Position numbers and translations under genes: made by a program. The notes beneath the pieces were generated by a model. That model did no database searches. It was not told the origin of the DNA and saw only the letters and a program-made list of their open reading frames with translations. A stretch of DNA of 30,479 nt from JAAZXR01 sp040265175 (GTDB lineage Bacteria; Myxococcota_A; Polyangia; Nannocystales; Nannocystaceae): positions 1 through 30,479 of the forward strand of contig JBDQGY010000018.1 of the NCBI GenBank assembly GCA_040265175.1. The letters run 5' to 3'. Positions 1 to 7,624 of this stretch are shown here, one piece after another. How positions within the stretch are numbered: position 1 is the first letter of the stretch; every line of letters begins with the position of its first letter.

Positions 1-430
1 GCTCGAGCAGGGCCCGGCCCGCGGAGATGGGGCGCGTCAGCACAGCCTCTGCGCCGACCGCGGTCACCTCGGAGGTGAGCGCAGCGTCGAGGAGGGCGGC
101 CGCGCGGGGAAGCGCGTCGCGGAGAGACGAGCTGGCGGTCCCACCGACCACCGAGGCGCTGGTGGCGCGAACTGCCGCGACGATGCCGTCGGCCCACGCT
201 TCTGCTGTAAAGGGCTCGAACGCCGGACTCGCCATGGTGTGCACCGTGGTCGCGCCAAGTCCCGCGCCAGCCACTGCTTGAGCGAGAGGCGAGGGCTCCG
301 CGGCGAGCACCAGGAAGTGAAGCTCTCCACCGTTGGTGTCCGCGATTTGCTTCGCGCAGGTGATGCCAGGGAGACAGCTCGACTTGAGCTTGCCGTCCGC
401 AAATTCCAAAACTACGAGTACGTTGCTCAC
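1..430 (-). CDS. etfA: Electron transfer flavoprotein alpha subunit, N-terminal part (runs off left edge)
   Basis: The visible 143 residues are the N-terminal domain of ETF alpha. With the beta subunit it forms the soluble FAD/AMP heterodimer that takes electrons from acyl-CoA dehydrogenases and passes them to ETF-ubiquinone oxidoreductase. The frame opens with GTG (Met-Ser-Asn-Val-Leu-Val-Val-Leu-Glu), the usual N-terminal strand of the family. It contains GGELHFLVLA, then SVVGGTASSSLRDALPRAAA, and near the edge RPISAGRALLE, which matches the family's R-P-x-x-A-G-x-A segment. The C-terminal FAD-binding domain lies outside the window. The start is chosen because GTG overlaps the etfB stop as GTGA, an arrangement that implies translational coupling. 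An acyl-CoA dehydrogenase gene about 5 kb away is a plausible electron donor (inference). Confidence 0.92.
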   Translation of the reverse strand, partial: MSNVLVVLEFADGKLKSSCLPGITCAKQIADTNGGELHFLVLAAEPSPLAQAVAGAGLGATTVHTMASPAFEPFTAEAWADGIVAAVRATSASVVGGTASSSLRDALPRAAALLDAALTSEVTAVGAEAVLTRPISAGRALLE

Positions 431-1245
431 AGTACCTTTGCCTCCGATTTAAGTTTCTCCACAAGTTCTTCCGCAGACGCCACGATCTGTCCCGAAGGAC
501 GGGCAGGTGGCGGGGTGATGGCGCGGGTTGTCTCCGAGCCGCTGTTTTGAACGCCCAAGTCTTCGAGCGAATGCACCTGGACCTTTTTGCGCTTCGCCAT
601 CGTGATCCCTCGAAGGGAGGCGAGGCGAGCGCCTTCTTGGTAGCGGTGGTCGGCGGCGGTAACGCCGTTGCTCACCGAGGCAGGGAGGACCACCCGGAGG
701 TCCACCGAGAGCACGGCGGGGAGGGGTATTTTTTTGATTTCCACACCGTCGTCCACCTCGCGAGAGACCGTCAGCTCCTTGGCGTCCTTTTCGCGACGAA
801 CCTCCGCCGCAAAACAGGCTTGCGGCCAGTTCAAAAGGCCAGCAACCCGCTGCGGGATCTGGTTGCCTTCGTTATCTTGAGAGAGCTTGCCTGCGACGAC
901 CAAATCCACCTCTTCGCGTCGGGCGACCTCGGCGATGAGCTTGGAGATGGTGATGCTGTCGAGGGTGCTGTCGTCGGCATCCACGACCACCCCACGCTCC
1001 GCGCCCATGGCGAGAAACTGAGTCACGTGCTGACGCTGTCCTTGTGGACAGACGCTCATCACGATGACCTCGGCGAGTCGCTCTTTGGAGCCTGCGACTT
1101 CAGCGAGTCGGAGCGCGGTCTCCACCGCGTACTCATCAAAGGCGTTGGGGACCCACTTCGATGCGCTGTAGTCCACGCCGCCATCGGCGAACTTCAAGCT
1201 CTCATCCGGGTCGGGAATACGCTTCACGGTCACGAGAATTTTCAT
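427..1245 (-). CDS. etfB: Electron transfer flavoprotein beta subunit
   Basis: This 272-residue protein is the ETF beta subunit, which binds AMP and carries the loop that docks with acyl-CoA dehydrogenases. Visible marks are the start MKILVTVKRIPDPDESLKF, the ETF-beta signature around residues 118-145 (AGKLSQDNEGNQIPQRVAG), and the recognition-loop segment LRGITMAKRKK at 211-221. The frame stays open upstream to about 1722, but the ATG at 1245 is right: it begins the conserved domain and has a GGGAGG ribosome site nine bases away, while the upstream extension has no family resemblance and covers a divergent gene. It is translated just before etfA with a four-base overlap, so the two subunits should be made together. 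Confidence 0.96.
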   Translation of the reverse strand: MKILVTVKRIPDPDESLKFADGGVDYSASKWVPNAFDEYAVETALRLAEVAGSKERLAEVIVMSVCPQGQRQHVTQFLAMGAERGVVVDADDSTLDSITISKLIAEVARREEVDLVVAGKLSQDNEGNQIPQRVAGLLNWPQACFAAEVRREKDAKELTVSREVDDGVEIKKIPLPAVLSVDLRVVLPASVSNGVTAADHRYQEGARLASLRGITMAKRKKVQVHSLEDLGVQNSGSETTRAITPPPARPSGQIVASAEELVEKLKSEAKVL

Positions 1246-1254
1246 GAAATGGTG

Positions 1255-1260
1255 CCTCCC
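1255..1260 (-). promoter_or_regulatory. Ribosome binding site deciding the etfB start
   Basis: GGGAGG on the minus strand, nine bases before the ATG at 1245. It supports the short etfB model over the much longer open frame. Confidence 0.7.
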
Positions 1261-1432
1261 ATAGTCGTGGGGGGTATCGCCCGCCCGGGACCCAGCGTCA
1301 AGGCCTCTGAACGCATCTTCGGGGGCGGGAGTCGCAGGCGCTAGCCTCGCTTGCGGCCTCCTCGATGTTGCGTTAGCTTCACGCACACCGCGCAGGGCCT
1401 TTTTATGGGGTTCGGCGGGAGGATCCGACCAG

Positions 1433-2407
1433 ATGAGCCCCAAGACCCATCGCAGATCGTTTCGTGCGTCCGCCTCGGTGGCGCCCCTCGCTTTCGCTAT
1501 GTTTGCCACCTGCGGCCCTGGGTGCGCCCCGCCATCGGCGCCCACCCAACAATCAGAGGTGGATGGGGCGCGCGGACCAAAGACCAACCTCGGGGAGCCG
1601 CCGCAGGCACCGATGAACGGCGCGACTGCCGACACCGCGCCGGCGATACAAGAGGCGCCGGGCGTCGACGTGTCGAAGCTAAGCGCCACGCAACGCACGA
1701 TGTTCTTCCAGTTGTTGAACACGGAGCCGAGCGCGTGCGGGAAGCCTCATAGCCTCGCGACGTCTCTCAAAGAGGACGCGACGTGCCGCGACTCGATGAT
1801 CGTGGCCCAGTTCATGGTGGACCGACTCGCCGGCGGTGCGACGCCGGGTGACGTGAAAGAGGAGGTCGTTGGGGTGATGGACGTACTGCGCGTGCGAGAA
1901 ATCCCTGTGGAGGGCCGGCCGGTCTTTGGAAACACGCGGGCGCCGGTGACGGTGGTCGTGTTTGCAGATTTCGAGTGTCCGCACTGTCGCGCGGAGGCGC
2001 CCGTGTTGCGGCAGGCGGTGCAGCAGTTTCGCGGTCAGGCGCGTCTTATCTACAAGCACTTTCCCCTCAACATGCACCCCCGAGCGAAGCGGGCCGCGGT
2101 GGCGACGGAGGCGGCGCTCGCCCAAGGAAAGTTCTGGGAGATGCACGATCAAGTCTTCGCGCACCAAGATGCCCTCGAGGACGAGGACCTTATGCGCTAC
2201 GCCAAAGAGATCGGTCTAGACATGGCCGCATTTGAGGCGCACTACGAGGCGTCCACAGGTCTGGCGGTGGTGGAGGCGGATCGAAAACACGGGGACGCGC
2301 TCGGGTTCTCGGGGACGCCCGCTGTGTTTATCAACGGACGCGAGTACACCCCCGCGCTCTTCGGCGGCACCGTTGAAGGCTGGATTGACGACGCGTTGCG
2401 AAGATGA
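1433..2407 (+). CDS. DsbA-family thioredoxin-fold protein, probably exported or lipid-anchored
   Basis: This 324-residue protein ends in a DsbA/Thioredoxin_4 domain (about 160-324). It has the redox motif CPHC at 182-185 after FADFE, the motif YKHFPLNMHP, and the cis-proline segment SGTPAVFING near the end. The N-terminus has two arginines, a hydrophobic run and cysteines at 27 and 31, so it is either a lipoprotein or a signal-peptide substrate; the exact cleavage point is unclear. Between them (about 78-165) lies a second conserved-looking segment with a Cys pair (SACGKPHSL ... ATCRDSM), a pattern I associate with myxobacterial DsbA-like proteins. The likely role is thiol-disulfide exchange in the envelope. 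The ATG has a GGGAGG site ten bases upstream. Its stop overlaps the thrB start (ATGA), though the two functions have no obvious link. Confidence 0.85.
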   Translation: MSPKTHRRSFRASASVAPLAFAMFATCGPGCAPPSAPTQQSEVDGARGPKTNLGEPPQAPMNGATADTAPAIQEAPGVDVSKLSATQRTMFFQLLNTEPSACGKPHSLATSLKEDATCRDSMIVAQFMVDRLAGGATPGDVKEEVVGVMDVLRVREIPVEGRPVFGNTRAPVTVVVFADFECPHCRAEAPVLRQAVQQFRGQARLIYKHFPLNMHPRAKRAAVATEAALAQGKFWEMHDQVFAHQDALEDEDLMRYAKEIGLDMAAFEAHYEASTGLAVVEADRKHGDALGFSGTPAVFINGREYTPALFGGTVEGWIDDALRR

Positions 2408-3354
2408 GCGCTCCGTCGCCATGGGTGGAGGCCTTCGCGCCCGCCACCGTGTCCAACCTGGGCCCCGGCTATGATTGCCTAGGGATGGCGTTGGATTTGC
2501 CGGGCGATCACGTCTTGGCCCGTCGCTGCGATCGTCCCGGGGTTCACATCGTCGACATCGACGGTGACCATGGGAAATTACCCACCGAGGCGTCACGGAA
2601 CACGGCGGGGGTCGCAGCGACGCAGCTTGTGGAGCGGTATGCGTCCGGGGCGGGCGTCGAGCTTCGACTCCGCAAGGGCCTGCCGCTCGGATCCGGGCTC
2701 GGGTCGAGTGGGGCGAGCGCCTGCGCGGCGGTCGTCGCCGTCGAACGGGCTCTTGGGCTGCAGGTGGGCAAGGACGCGTTGGTCGAGGCCTGCCGCGAGG
2801 GGGAACGCATCGCCTGCGGTGCCGCCCATCCCGACAATGTGGCGCCGTGCATCTACGGTGGTATCGTGCTCATCGCCGCGCTCGATCCCCTCCGCGTCGT
2901 CTCCTTACCCACGCCGTCGCCGTGCCACGTCGTGGTGTACACACCCGATCACGAGGTCCCCACGGCGAAGGCAAGGGCTGCGCTGCCAGACACAGTGCCC
3001 TTGGGCGCGGTGTCTGAAAACTCAGCTCGGCTCGCGCAGCTCGTTCATGGCCTCCATCAAAATGATCTGATGATGGTGGGAGAGGCCATGGTGGATCGCC
3101 TCGTGGAGCCCGTCCGAGCCGAACTCATCCCAGGCTATCGCGACGCGAAGGCGGCCTGTTTGGAGGCGGGGGCCCTCGCGTGCAGCATCAGCGGCGCGGG
3201 ACCGACCACCTTCGCGCTCACCGACGATCCGCAGCGAGCGACGGCGCTTCTTCAGATCTTTGACGACACCTACCGCATGGCGGGGGTGCGTGGAAAAGGG
3301 CGCGTGGCCACCATCAGTGAAGGCGCGCGCATCGTCTCTCCACCGCTGCACTAG
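2404..3354 (+). CDS. thrB: Homoserine kinase
   Basis: This 316-residue cytoplasmic GHMP kinase phosphorylates L-homoserine with ATP to O-phosphohomoserine, the step before threonine synthase. GHMP motif 1 is near the start (FAPATVSNLGPGYDCLG, 11-27). The ATP-binding glycine-rich motif 2 is PLGSGLGSSGAS at 94-105. Motif 3 is CSISGAGPTTFAL at about 260-272. The segment AHPDNVAPCIYGG, shared by homoserine kinases, separates it from mevalonate-type GHMP kinases. Length is normal for the family. The start overlaps the stop of the DsbA-like gene by four bases, so translation is likely coupled. It ends 24 bases from the convergent esterase gene. No other threonine gene is visible nearby. Confidence 0.93.
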   Translation: MSAPSPWVEAFAPATVSNLGPGYDCLGMALDLPGDHVLARRCDRPGVHIVDIDGDHGKLPTEASRNTAGVAATQLVERYASGAGVELRLRKGLPLGSGLGSSGASACAAVVAVERALGLQVGKDALVEACREGERIACGAAHPDNVAPCIYGGIVLIAALDPLRVVSLPTPSPCHVVVYTPDHEVPTAKARAALPDTVPLGAVSENSARLAQLVHGLHQNDLMMVGEAMVDRLVEPVRAELIPGYRDAKAACLEAGALACSISGAGPTTFALTDDPQRATALLQIFDDTYRMAGVRGKGRVATISEGARIVSPPLH

Positions 3355-3378
3355 CGGCGGTCTGCGAGCGGCGAGCGC

Positions 3379-4371
3379 CTAGCCCGCTGTGGTCATCTGG
3401 AAGAAATCCCACATGACCTCGTTTGACATGAGGTCCTCCGTGGAAGATCCGAACGGGCAAAACAACTGACCAGGCCAGCAGTGATCGATGCCCTCAACAG
3501 TGCACAGTTCGACGGGGCCACCTTGGCTGCAGTTGTTCCAGCGGACGCAGGTCGCGACGCCCATATTGTAGACCTCCTCCGGCTCGCCCGTGCATCCAGC
3601 CTTCTCTGCCCAGGCGTCTGTGCTGGAGACAGCGGCGGAGTAGGGCACGAGAGAATCGACGGTCCCGTGAATGTGGATCAGAGGGATCACCTTCTCGGGG
3701 TTGCACGCTGTGGTGGAGATGCCCAGGGCGCCCGCGACAGGGGCGGCGGCGGCGATGAGATCGGGGGCCTCGCAGGCCAGCAGATAGGACATGTAGCCGC
3801 CGTTGGACATGCCAGTGGAGAAGACTTGGGCGCGATCGAGGCAGGTGATGTTGTCGAGCTCGTCCACGAGCGCGCGGACGAAGCCCACGTCGTCTCGGGT
3901 GAGATCGTCGGCGCAGCAGGTGCCGGCGTTCCATGACTGGCTGCCGCTGTCTCCGTTGGGCAGACCGTCTGGGTAGACGACGATAAATCCCTCTGCGTCG
4001 GAGGTCTCGTTCATGTTGGAGAAGAAGATCTGCTCGGAGGCTTGAGAACCGAACCCGTGAAAGTTCAAGATGAGGGGGGCTGGGGTTGAGGGGTCGTAGC
4101 CCGTGGGCAGGTGCAGGCGGTAGCTTCGCGTGACCCCGTCGAAAGTGAGTTCGCGCGAGAAGTCTCCTGAGCCTGTGAGGCCGCTACCCGTGCATCCGGG
4201 GGTCGCGTCACCGTCGCCGTCACCGTCGCCGTCGCCGTCACCGTCGCCGTCGCCGTCGCCACCAGTGGACGTGGAGGCGCCGCTTTCCCCGTCGGCGGTG
4301 GTGTCTCCCGAGTCGCTCGCGCAGCCCGTGAGGAGCAAAAATACGGTGGAGAGTGCCAGTGTGCGGCGCAT
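3379..4371 (-). CDS. Secreted lipoprotein esterase of the PHB depolymerase / LpqC type
   Basis: This 330-residue alpha/beta-hydrolase has a lipoprotein signal (LLLTGC, Cys17), a flexible low-complexity linker containing nine Gly-Asp repeats (38-55), and then the catalytic domain. The oxyanion segment NFHGFGS is at 103-109. The nucleophile elbow G-M-S-N-G-G places Ser189, HGTVDSLVPY gives Asp239, and GIDHCWPG gives His297, so the triad is complete. Many cysteines (151, 152, 177, 200, 223, 260, 275, 281, 290, 298, 305) suggest disulfides. The family covers polyhydroxybutyrate depolymerases, acetylxylan and feruloyl esterases, and the natural ester is not determined here. It lies 39 bases downstream of the APH-like kinase on the same strand and may be co-transcribed with it. 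Confidence 0.87.
   Translation of the reverse strand: MRRTLALSTVFLLLTGCASDSGDTTADGESGASTSTGGDGDGDGDGDGDGDGDGDATPGCTGSGLTGSGDFSRELTFDGVTRSYRLHLPTGYDPSTPAPLILNFHGFGSQASEQIFFSNMNETSDAEGFIVVYPDGLPNGDSGSQSWNAGTCCADDLTRDDVGFVRALVDELDNITCLDRAQVFSTGMSNGGYMSYLLACEAPDLIAAAAPVAGALGISTTACNPEKVIPLIHIHGTVDSLVPYSAAVSSTDAWAEKAGCTGEPEEVYNMGVATCVRWNNCSQGGPVELCTVEGIDHCWPGQLFCPFGSSTEDLMSNEVMWDFFQMTTAG
4207..4260 (-). repeat. Hexanucleotide tandem repeat encoding (Gly-Asp)9
   Basis: Nine near-identical six-base units (plus-strand consensus CCGTCR) encode an alternating Gly-Asp linker just after the lipobox of the esterase. The linker probably spaces the enzyme from the membrane. Such a tract can expand or contract by slippage in whole codon pairs without breaking the frame. 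Confidence 0.9.
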
Positions 4372-4410
4372 GACGAGACAGTACCCCCCATGCGCCTCTG
4401 CGCCAAGGGT

Positions 4411-5532
4411 TCACCCGCTAGATGGCGAGAGGCTGTCACGGTCGCACACGCTGTCGCCGTAGCTGGCGAGAACAGCGACCACAGCGCCGAGGCTCGCGAA
4501 CCGGGCATCCTTTGTGGTCCCTCGGACGAAGCGCGCGTAGATCTGCTGGATGATGACGGCGATCTTAAAAATCCCGAAAACATAATAAAATACGGGATCG
4601 GGGATGGACGCCCCGCGAGTGGCGGTATAGCGAGCGACCAACTCCGCGCGGGTGAGGCTGCCGGGCTGTGCGGTGGGTCCAAACGCGAGCGCTTGGATCG
4701 GAGCGGGGTCTCCCGCCTCTACCCAATATCCGAGGGTCGTCCCGAGATCCATGAGAGGGTCTCCGATTGTGGCCATCTCCCAGTCAAGCACCGCTCGAAC
4801 GTCACCGATATCGTCCGGGTTGAGCACGAGGTTGTCGTACTTGAAGTCGTTGTGTACGAGGCTTGGGGGGAGGGCGCTGCCTGACGGAAGTCGCTCGGCC
4901 AAGAAGTCGGCCATGCGCTCCATTCCCTTGAGGTCGTCGGTTTTTGACCGGGCGTAGCGCTCCGTCCATCCAATCACCTGTCGCTGCGCATATCCCTCGG
5001 GTCGGCCGAGCGTCGCGAGAGGCGCTTGAGATACGTCGACCTCATGAAGCCGCGCGAGGGTGTCGATCATGGACTCGCTGAGCCGGCGCATGGTGTCTTC
5101 GGTCGCCGAGACTCCTCGCGGAAGTCGGCGCCGGATGATGACCCCGCGGACACGTTCCATGAGGTAGCACGCGCCTCCAAGGGCGGGGTGGTCCTCGGCC
5201 GACGCCACAACTTTCGGCGCCTGCTCAAACACACCCTCCAGCGCCTGAAGCACACGCACCTCTCGCGTCATGTCGTGGCCGCCGCGTACCGTGTTTCCGA
5301 AGGGGGGGCGCCGGAAGACGTACGCCAGGTCACCTACTTCGATGAGATACGTGAGATTGGAGTAGCCCCCCTTGAACTGCCGGACAGTCACGGCCGCGTC
5401 GTCAGCCCTCAGCCCTTCGGCAGAGAGCCACGCAGACATGGCGGACTTGTCGAGATGTTCGCCGTCGCGCTCGTCACCGGCCTCGTCGAGGGCGGGCGTC
5501 GGACGCGGTTCTTCGTGCGGTGCGTCCGTCAT
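4411..5532 (-). CDS. APH-like phosphotransferase (LvaA / ACAD11 kinase-domain type)
   Basis: This 373-residue protein has the aminoglycoside-phosphotransferase/choline-kinase fold. The N-lobe begins at about 45 (FKGGYSNLTYLIEV, nucleotide loop), with YVFRRPP supplying a basic residue near 74. The catalytic loop LVHNDFKYDNLVLNP holds His227, Asp229 and Asn234, and the metal-binding VLDWEMATIGDPLMDLG holds Asp250. This version, with a Y-S-N loop and EMATIGDP, is the one found beside or fused to acyl-CoA dehydrogenases. Known relatives are LvaA, which phosphorylates 4-hydroxyvaleryl-CoA, and the kinase domains of animal ACAD10/11. Here it overlaps the upstream dehydrogenase by ATGA, so the two are probably made as partners. 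The substrate is inferred to be a hydroxyacyl-CoA rather than an antibiotic. Confidence 0.88.
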   Translation of the reverse strand: MTDAPHEEPRPTPALDEAGDERDGEHLDKSAMSAWLSAEGLRADDAAVTVRQFKGGYSNLTYLIEVGDLAYVFRRPPFGNTVRGGHDMTREVRVLQALEGVFEQAPKVVASAEDHPALGGACYLMERVRGVIIRRRLPRGVSATEDTMRRLSESMIDTLARLHEVDVSQAPLATLGRPEGYAQRQVIGWTERYARSKTDDLKGMERMADFLAERLPSGSALPPSLVHNDFKYDNLVLNPDDIGDVRAVLDWEMATIGDPLMDLGTTLGYWVEAGDPAPIQALAFGPTAQPGSLTRAELVARYTATRGASIPDPVFYYVFGIFKIAVIIQQIYARFVRGTTKDARFASLGAVVAVLASYGDSVCDRDSLSPSSG

Positions 5533-6734
5533 CGCTTGGGTCGCTTGAGTCCGTAGTCTTGGAGGATGTTCCGCGCGACGACGCCCTTGTGGACCTCGTC
5601 GGGTCCGTCGTAGATGCGAGCGCCTCGCTCGTGGCGGTAAAAAGTCGACAAGACAGTGTCGTCGGTGATTCCCAACGCGCCGTGGGTCTGGATGGAGCGG
5701 TCAAGCACCCTTTGCATGATGTCTGCGACGAAGAACTTGATCGCGGAGATGTCGGCCCGAGACGAACCAGCGCCGATGGTCTGGATTTTCCAAGCGGCGC
5801 GCAGCACGAGGAGACGGGCGGCGTCGATCTCTGCACGGCTCTCTGCGATCCAGTTTTGAATGGTCTGGCGATTGCCGAGATGGTCATCAGGAGCGACCTC
5901 TCGGGTGGCCGCGCGCTCGCACATCATCCGCAGCGCGCGCTCGCACACGCCGATCCACCGCATGCAGTGATGAATGCGCCCTGGGCCGAGCCGCGCCTGC
6001 GCCACGTAGAATCCTCCGCCTCGCTCCCCGAGCAGGTATTGCTCAGGGACGCGACAGCCTTCGAAGCGTAGCTCTCCGTGGCTCGCCCATTCGCGACCTA
6101 CATCTCCCATGACGGGGATGTTACGCACGAGGGACAGCCCCTCCGTGTCCATGGGGACGATGAACATGCTCGCCCGCTGGTGGAGCTTTCCTCCGGGATC
6201 GGTCACGGCCATCACGATCACAAAGTCGGCCCCGTCCGCGCCGGTGGTGAACCACTTGTGTCCGTTGATCACCCACTCCTCTTCGTCCATGCGCGCGTGG
6301 GATTTCAGCCATACGGGGTTGGAGCCCGGTCGCTCTGGTTCGGTCATCGCGAAGCAACTTCGGGTCTCCCCCCGAAGCAGCGGCGCGAGGAATCGCTCTC
6401 GTTGGGCGTCGGTACCGTACTCGATCAATATCTCCATATTGCCGGCGTCAGGCGCTTGGCAGTTCAGGGCGTAGTGGCCAAGGGGGCTCTCTCCGAGGAC
6501 CTCACTGACGATGGCATGCTCGATTAGGGGGAGCCCCATCCCCCCCGATTCCTTGGGAATCTGCGGCATCCAGAGCCCCTCGTCTCGGGCCGCTTGTTGG
6601 ATGGGTTGAATCAGCTCTGCGAGCGACACGGTGGGGTCATGCATCGCGGGCTCCGCGGGCAAGACGTGGGCCTCCATGAAGGCGCGGAGTTGGTCGAGGA
6701 GTGGGGGAATCGTCGGGGGAGGTAAGAAGTCCAA
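5529..6734 (-). CDS. Acyl-CoA dehydrogenase, ACAD11/LvaC-like
   Basis: This 401-residue FAD enzyme has the full acyl-CoA dehydrogenase layout. It contains the flavin motif CFAMTEPERPGSNP (127-140), NGHKWFTTGADGADF (157-171), the middle beta domain with FIVPMDTEGL, and the C-terminal helical bundle with QTHGALGITDD (349-359). In the catalytic-base segment RIYDGPDEVHKG (373-384) the position of the usual glutamate of medium-chain enzymes is aspartate (Asp376). The D-G-P-D-E-V-H pattern is the one I recall from ACAD10/11-type proteins. With the kinase downstream, the expected chemistry is removal of a phosphorylated 4-hydroxy group to give an enoyl-CoA (inference). If the enzyme performs net oxidation, electrons could go to ETF. 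It starts 14 bases after the phosphatase stop. Confidence 0.92.
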   Translation of the reverse strand: MDFLPPPTIPPLLDQLRAFMEAHVLPAEPAMHDPTVSLAELIQPIQQAARDEGLWMPQIPKESGGMGLPLIEHAIVSEVLGESPLGHYALNCQAPDAGNMEILIEYGTDAQRERFLAPLLRGETRSCFAMTEPERPGSNPVWLKSHARMDEEEWVINGHKWFTTGADGADFVIVMAVTDPGGKLHQRASMFIVPMDTEGLSLVRNIPVMGDVGREWASHGELRFEGCRVPEQYLLGERGGGFYVAQARLGPGRIHHCMRWIGVCERALRMMCERAATREVAPDDHLGNRQTIQNWIAESRAEIDAARLLVLRAAWKIQTIGAGSSRADISAIKFFVADIMQRVLDRSIQTHGALGITDDTVLSTFYRHERGARIYDGPDEVHKGVVARNILQDYGLKRPKR

Positions 6735-6748
6735 GCTGTGTTCCTTGT

Positions 6749-7468
6749 CTATCGGTGCGTGTGCATGGTGGCGTCCGCGAGGTGCGAGACGAGATTAAAG
6801 GTGTGAAGGGTGACGCCGCGTGGACCCGCAATGAACTCGGTCACGCTTGTGTTGCGGGCTTGCCACGCGGTTTGAAACCCTCGTATGGGCGACACGCCGA
6901 GGCAGGCTCCCAACATCACCGCGATGGGACCGACGGAGGTCACCACAAGCAAGGTTGCGCCGCTGCGCGCCGTGAGGTCGGCGAAGGCTCCGCGTACGCG
7001 CGCGGAGAACTGCTTCCACGGCTCCACGCCTTCGCCGCCGCGTGTTCCCGCGATCCACTCTGCGACGAGGGGCTCGGTGAGGCGGTGCAGCGCCTTCGAT
7101 TTGGCGCCGCCGCCGTCAGCGGCACCGAAATCGTCCACAAGCGAGGCCAGCGGCTCTGGGGGCGTAGGGTCGCTCAGCACGGTCTGGATGAGGGGCGAAA
7201 GATCGTGTTCATCGAGGCGTGGCTCGCCCACGATCTCGGTGGCGCGTAAATGCTCATCCGCCAGGTGATCGCGGAGGATCGAGGCGGTGTGTCGATGGCG
7301 TTCTGCGGGGCCCGAGATGATGGCATCGAACGGGCGCGCCGTGTCGGTGACTCGCTGCAGATGCTCGCCAAGCAGCTGTGCTTGCTGCACACCCCGGTCC
7401 GACAAACGATCGTAGTTCGCGCTCATGAAGGAGGCCTGCGCGTGTCGGACGACGAGAATTCTGGGCAC
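6749..7468 (-). CDS. Histidine phosphatase superfamily protein, first gene of the kinase-dehydrogenase operon
   Basis: The protein begins PRILVVRHAQASF, the RHG motif of the phosphoglycerate-mutase-like family, with the phospho-accepting histidine at residue 9. The arginine segment SGPAERHRHTA and the acidic LDEHDLSP follow. Near the C-terminus the family's second catalytic histidine (usually S-H-G) is replaced in VVTSVGPIA. I recall related TSGGPIA forms in proteins encoded beside acyl-CoA dehydrogenases, so this may be a subfamily trait. The frame is open to 7666, but the GTG at 7468 is chosen because the domain begins there and the extension would run into the divergent EAL-HDOD gene; no good ribosome site is visible. 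It probably dephosphorylates a small metabolite tied to this operon. Length from this start is 239 residues. Confidence 0.82.
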   Translation of the reverse strand: MPRILVVRHAQASFMSANYDRLSDRGVQQAQLLGEHLQRVTDTARPFDAIISGPAERHRHTASILRDHLADEHLRATEIVGEPRLDEHDLSPLIQTVLSDPTPPEPLASLVDDFGAADGGGAKSKALHRLTEPLVAEWIAGTRGGEGVEPWKQFSARVRGAFADLTARSGATLLVVTSVGPIAVMLGACLGVSPIRGFQTAWQARNTSVTEFIAGPRGVTLHTFNLVSHLADATMHTHR

Positions 7469-7624
7469 GCCGTTATGGTAACGAGATGTCCGAATCTGGG
7501 CCAGGCCCGGGATGATGGGGCGCTCAGCGGCCGTGTAATGGAGGGACTGCCCTTTCTCGGATGTGGGTGTCTGCGGCGCCGCGCACCGCTCAAGATTTGA
7601 GTCGAAAATGGCGATTGGGAGAGG

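Noticed and set aside
1246..1722. Upstream extension of the etfB frame giving a 431-residue protein
   Set aside because: The extension has no ETF resemblance and overlaps the divergent DsbA-like gene; the ATG at 1245 has a good ribosome site and begins the conserved domain.
4411..5532. Aminoglycoside resistance gene
   Set aside because: The fold is shared, but the sequence pattern and the overlap with an acyl-CoA dehydrogenase point to a metabolic kinase.
7589..7601. CTCAA-GAT-TTGAG inverted repeat upstream of the EAL-HDOD gene
   Set aside because: The arms are only five bases and no promoter elements are placed around it, so it could be chance.
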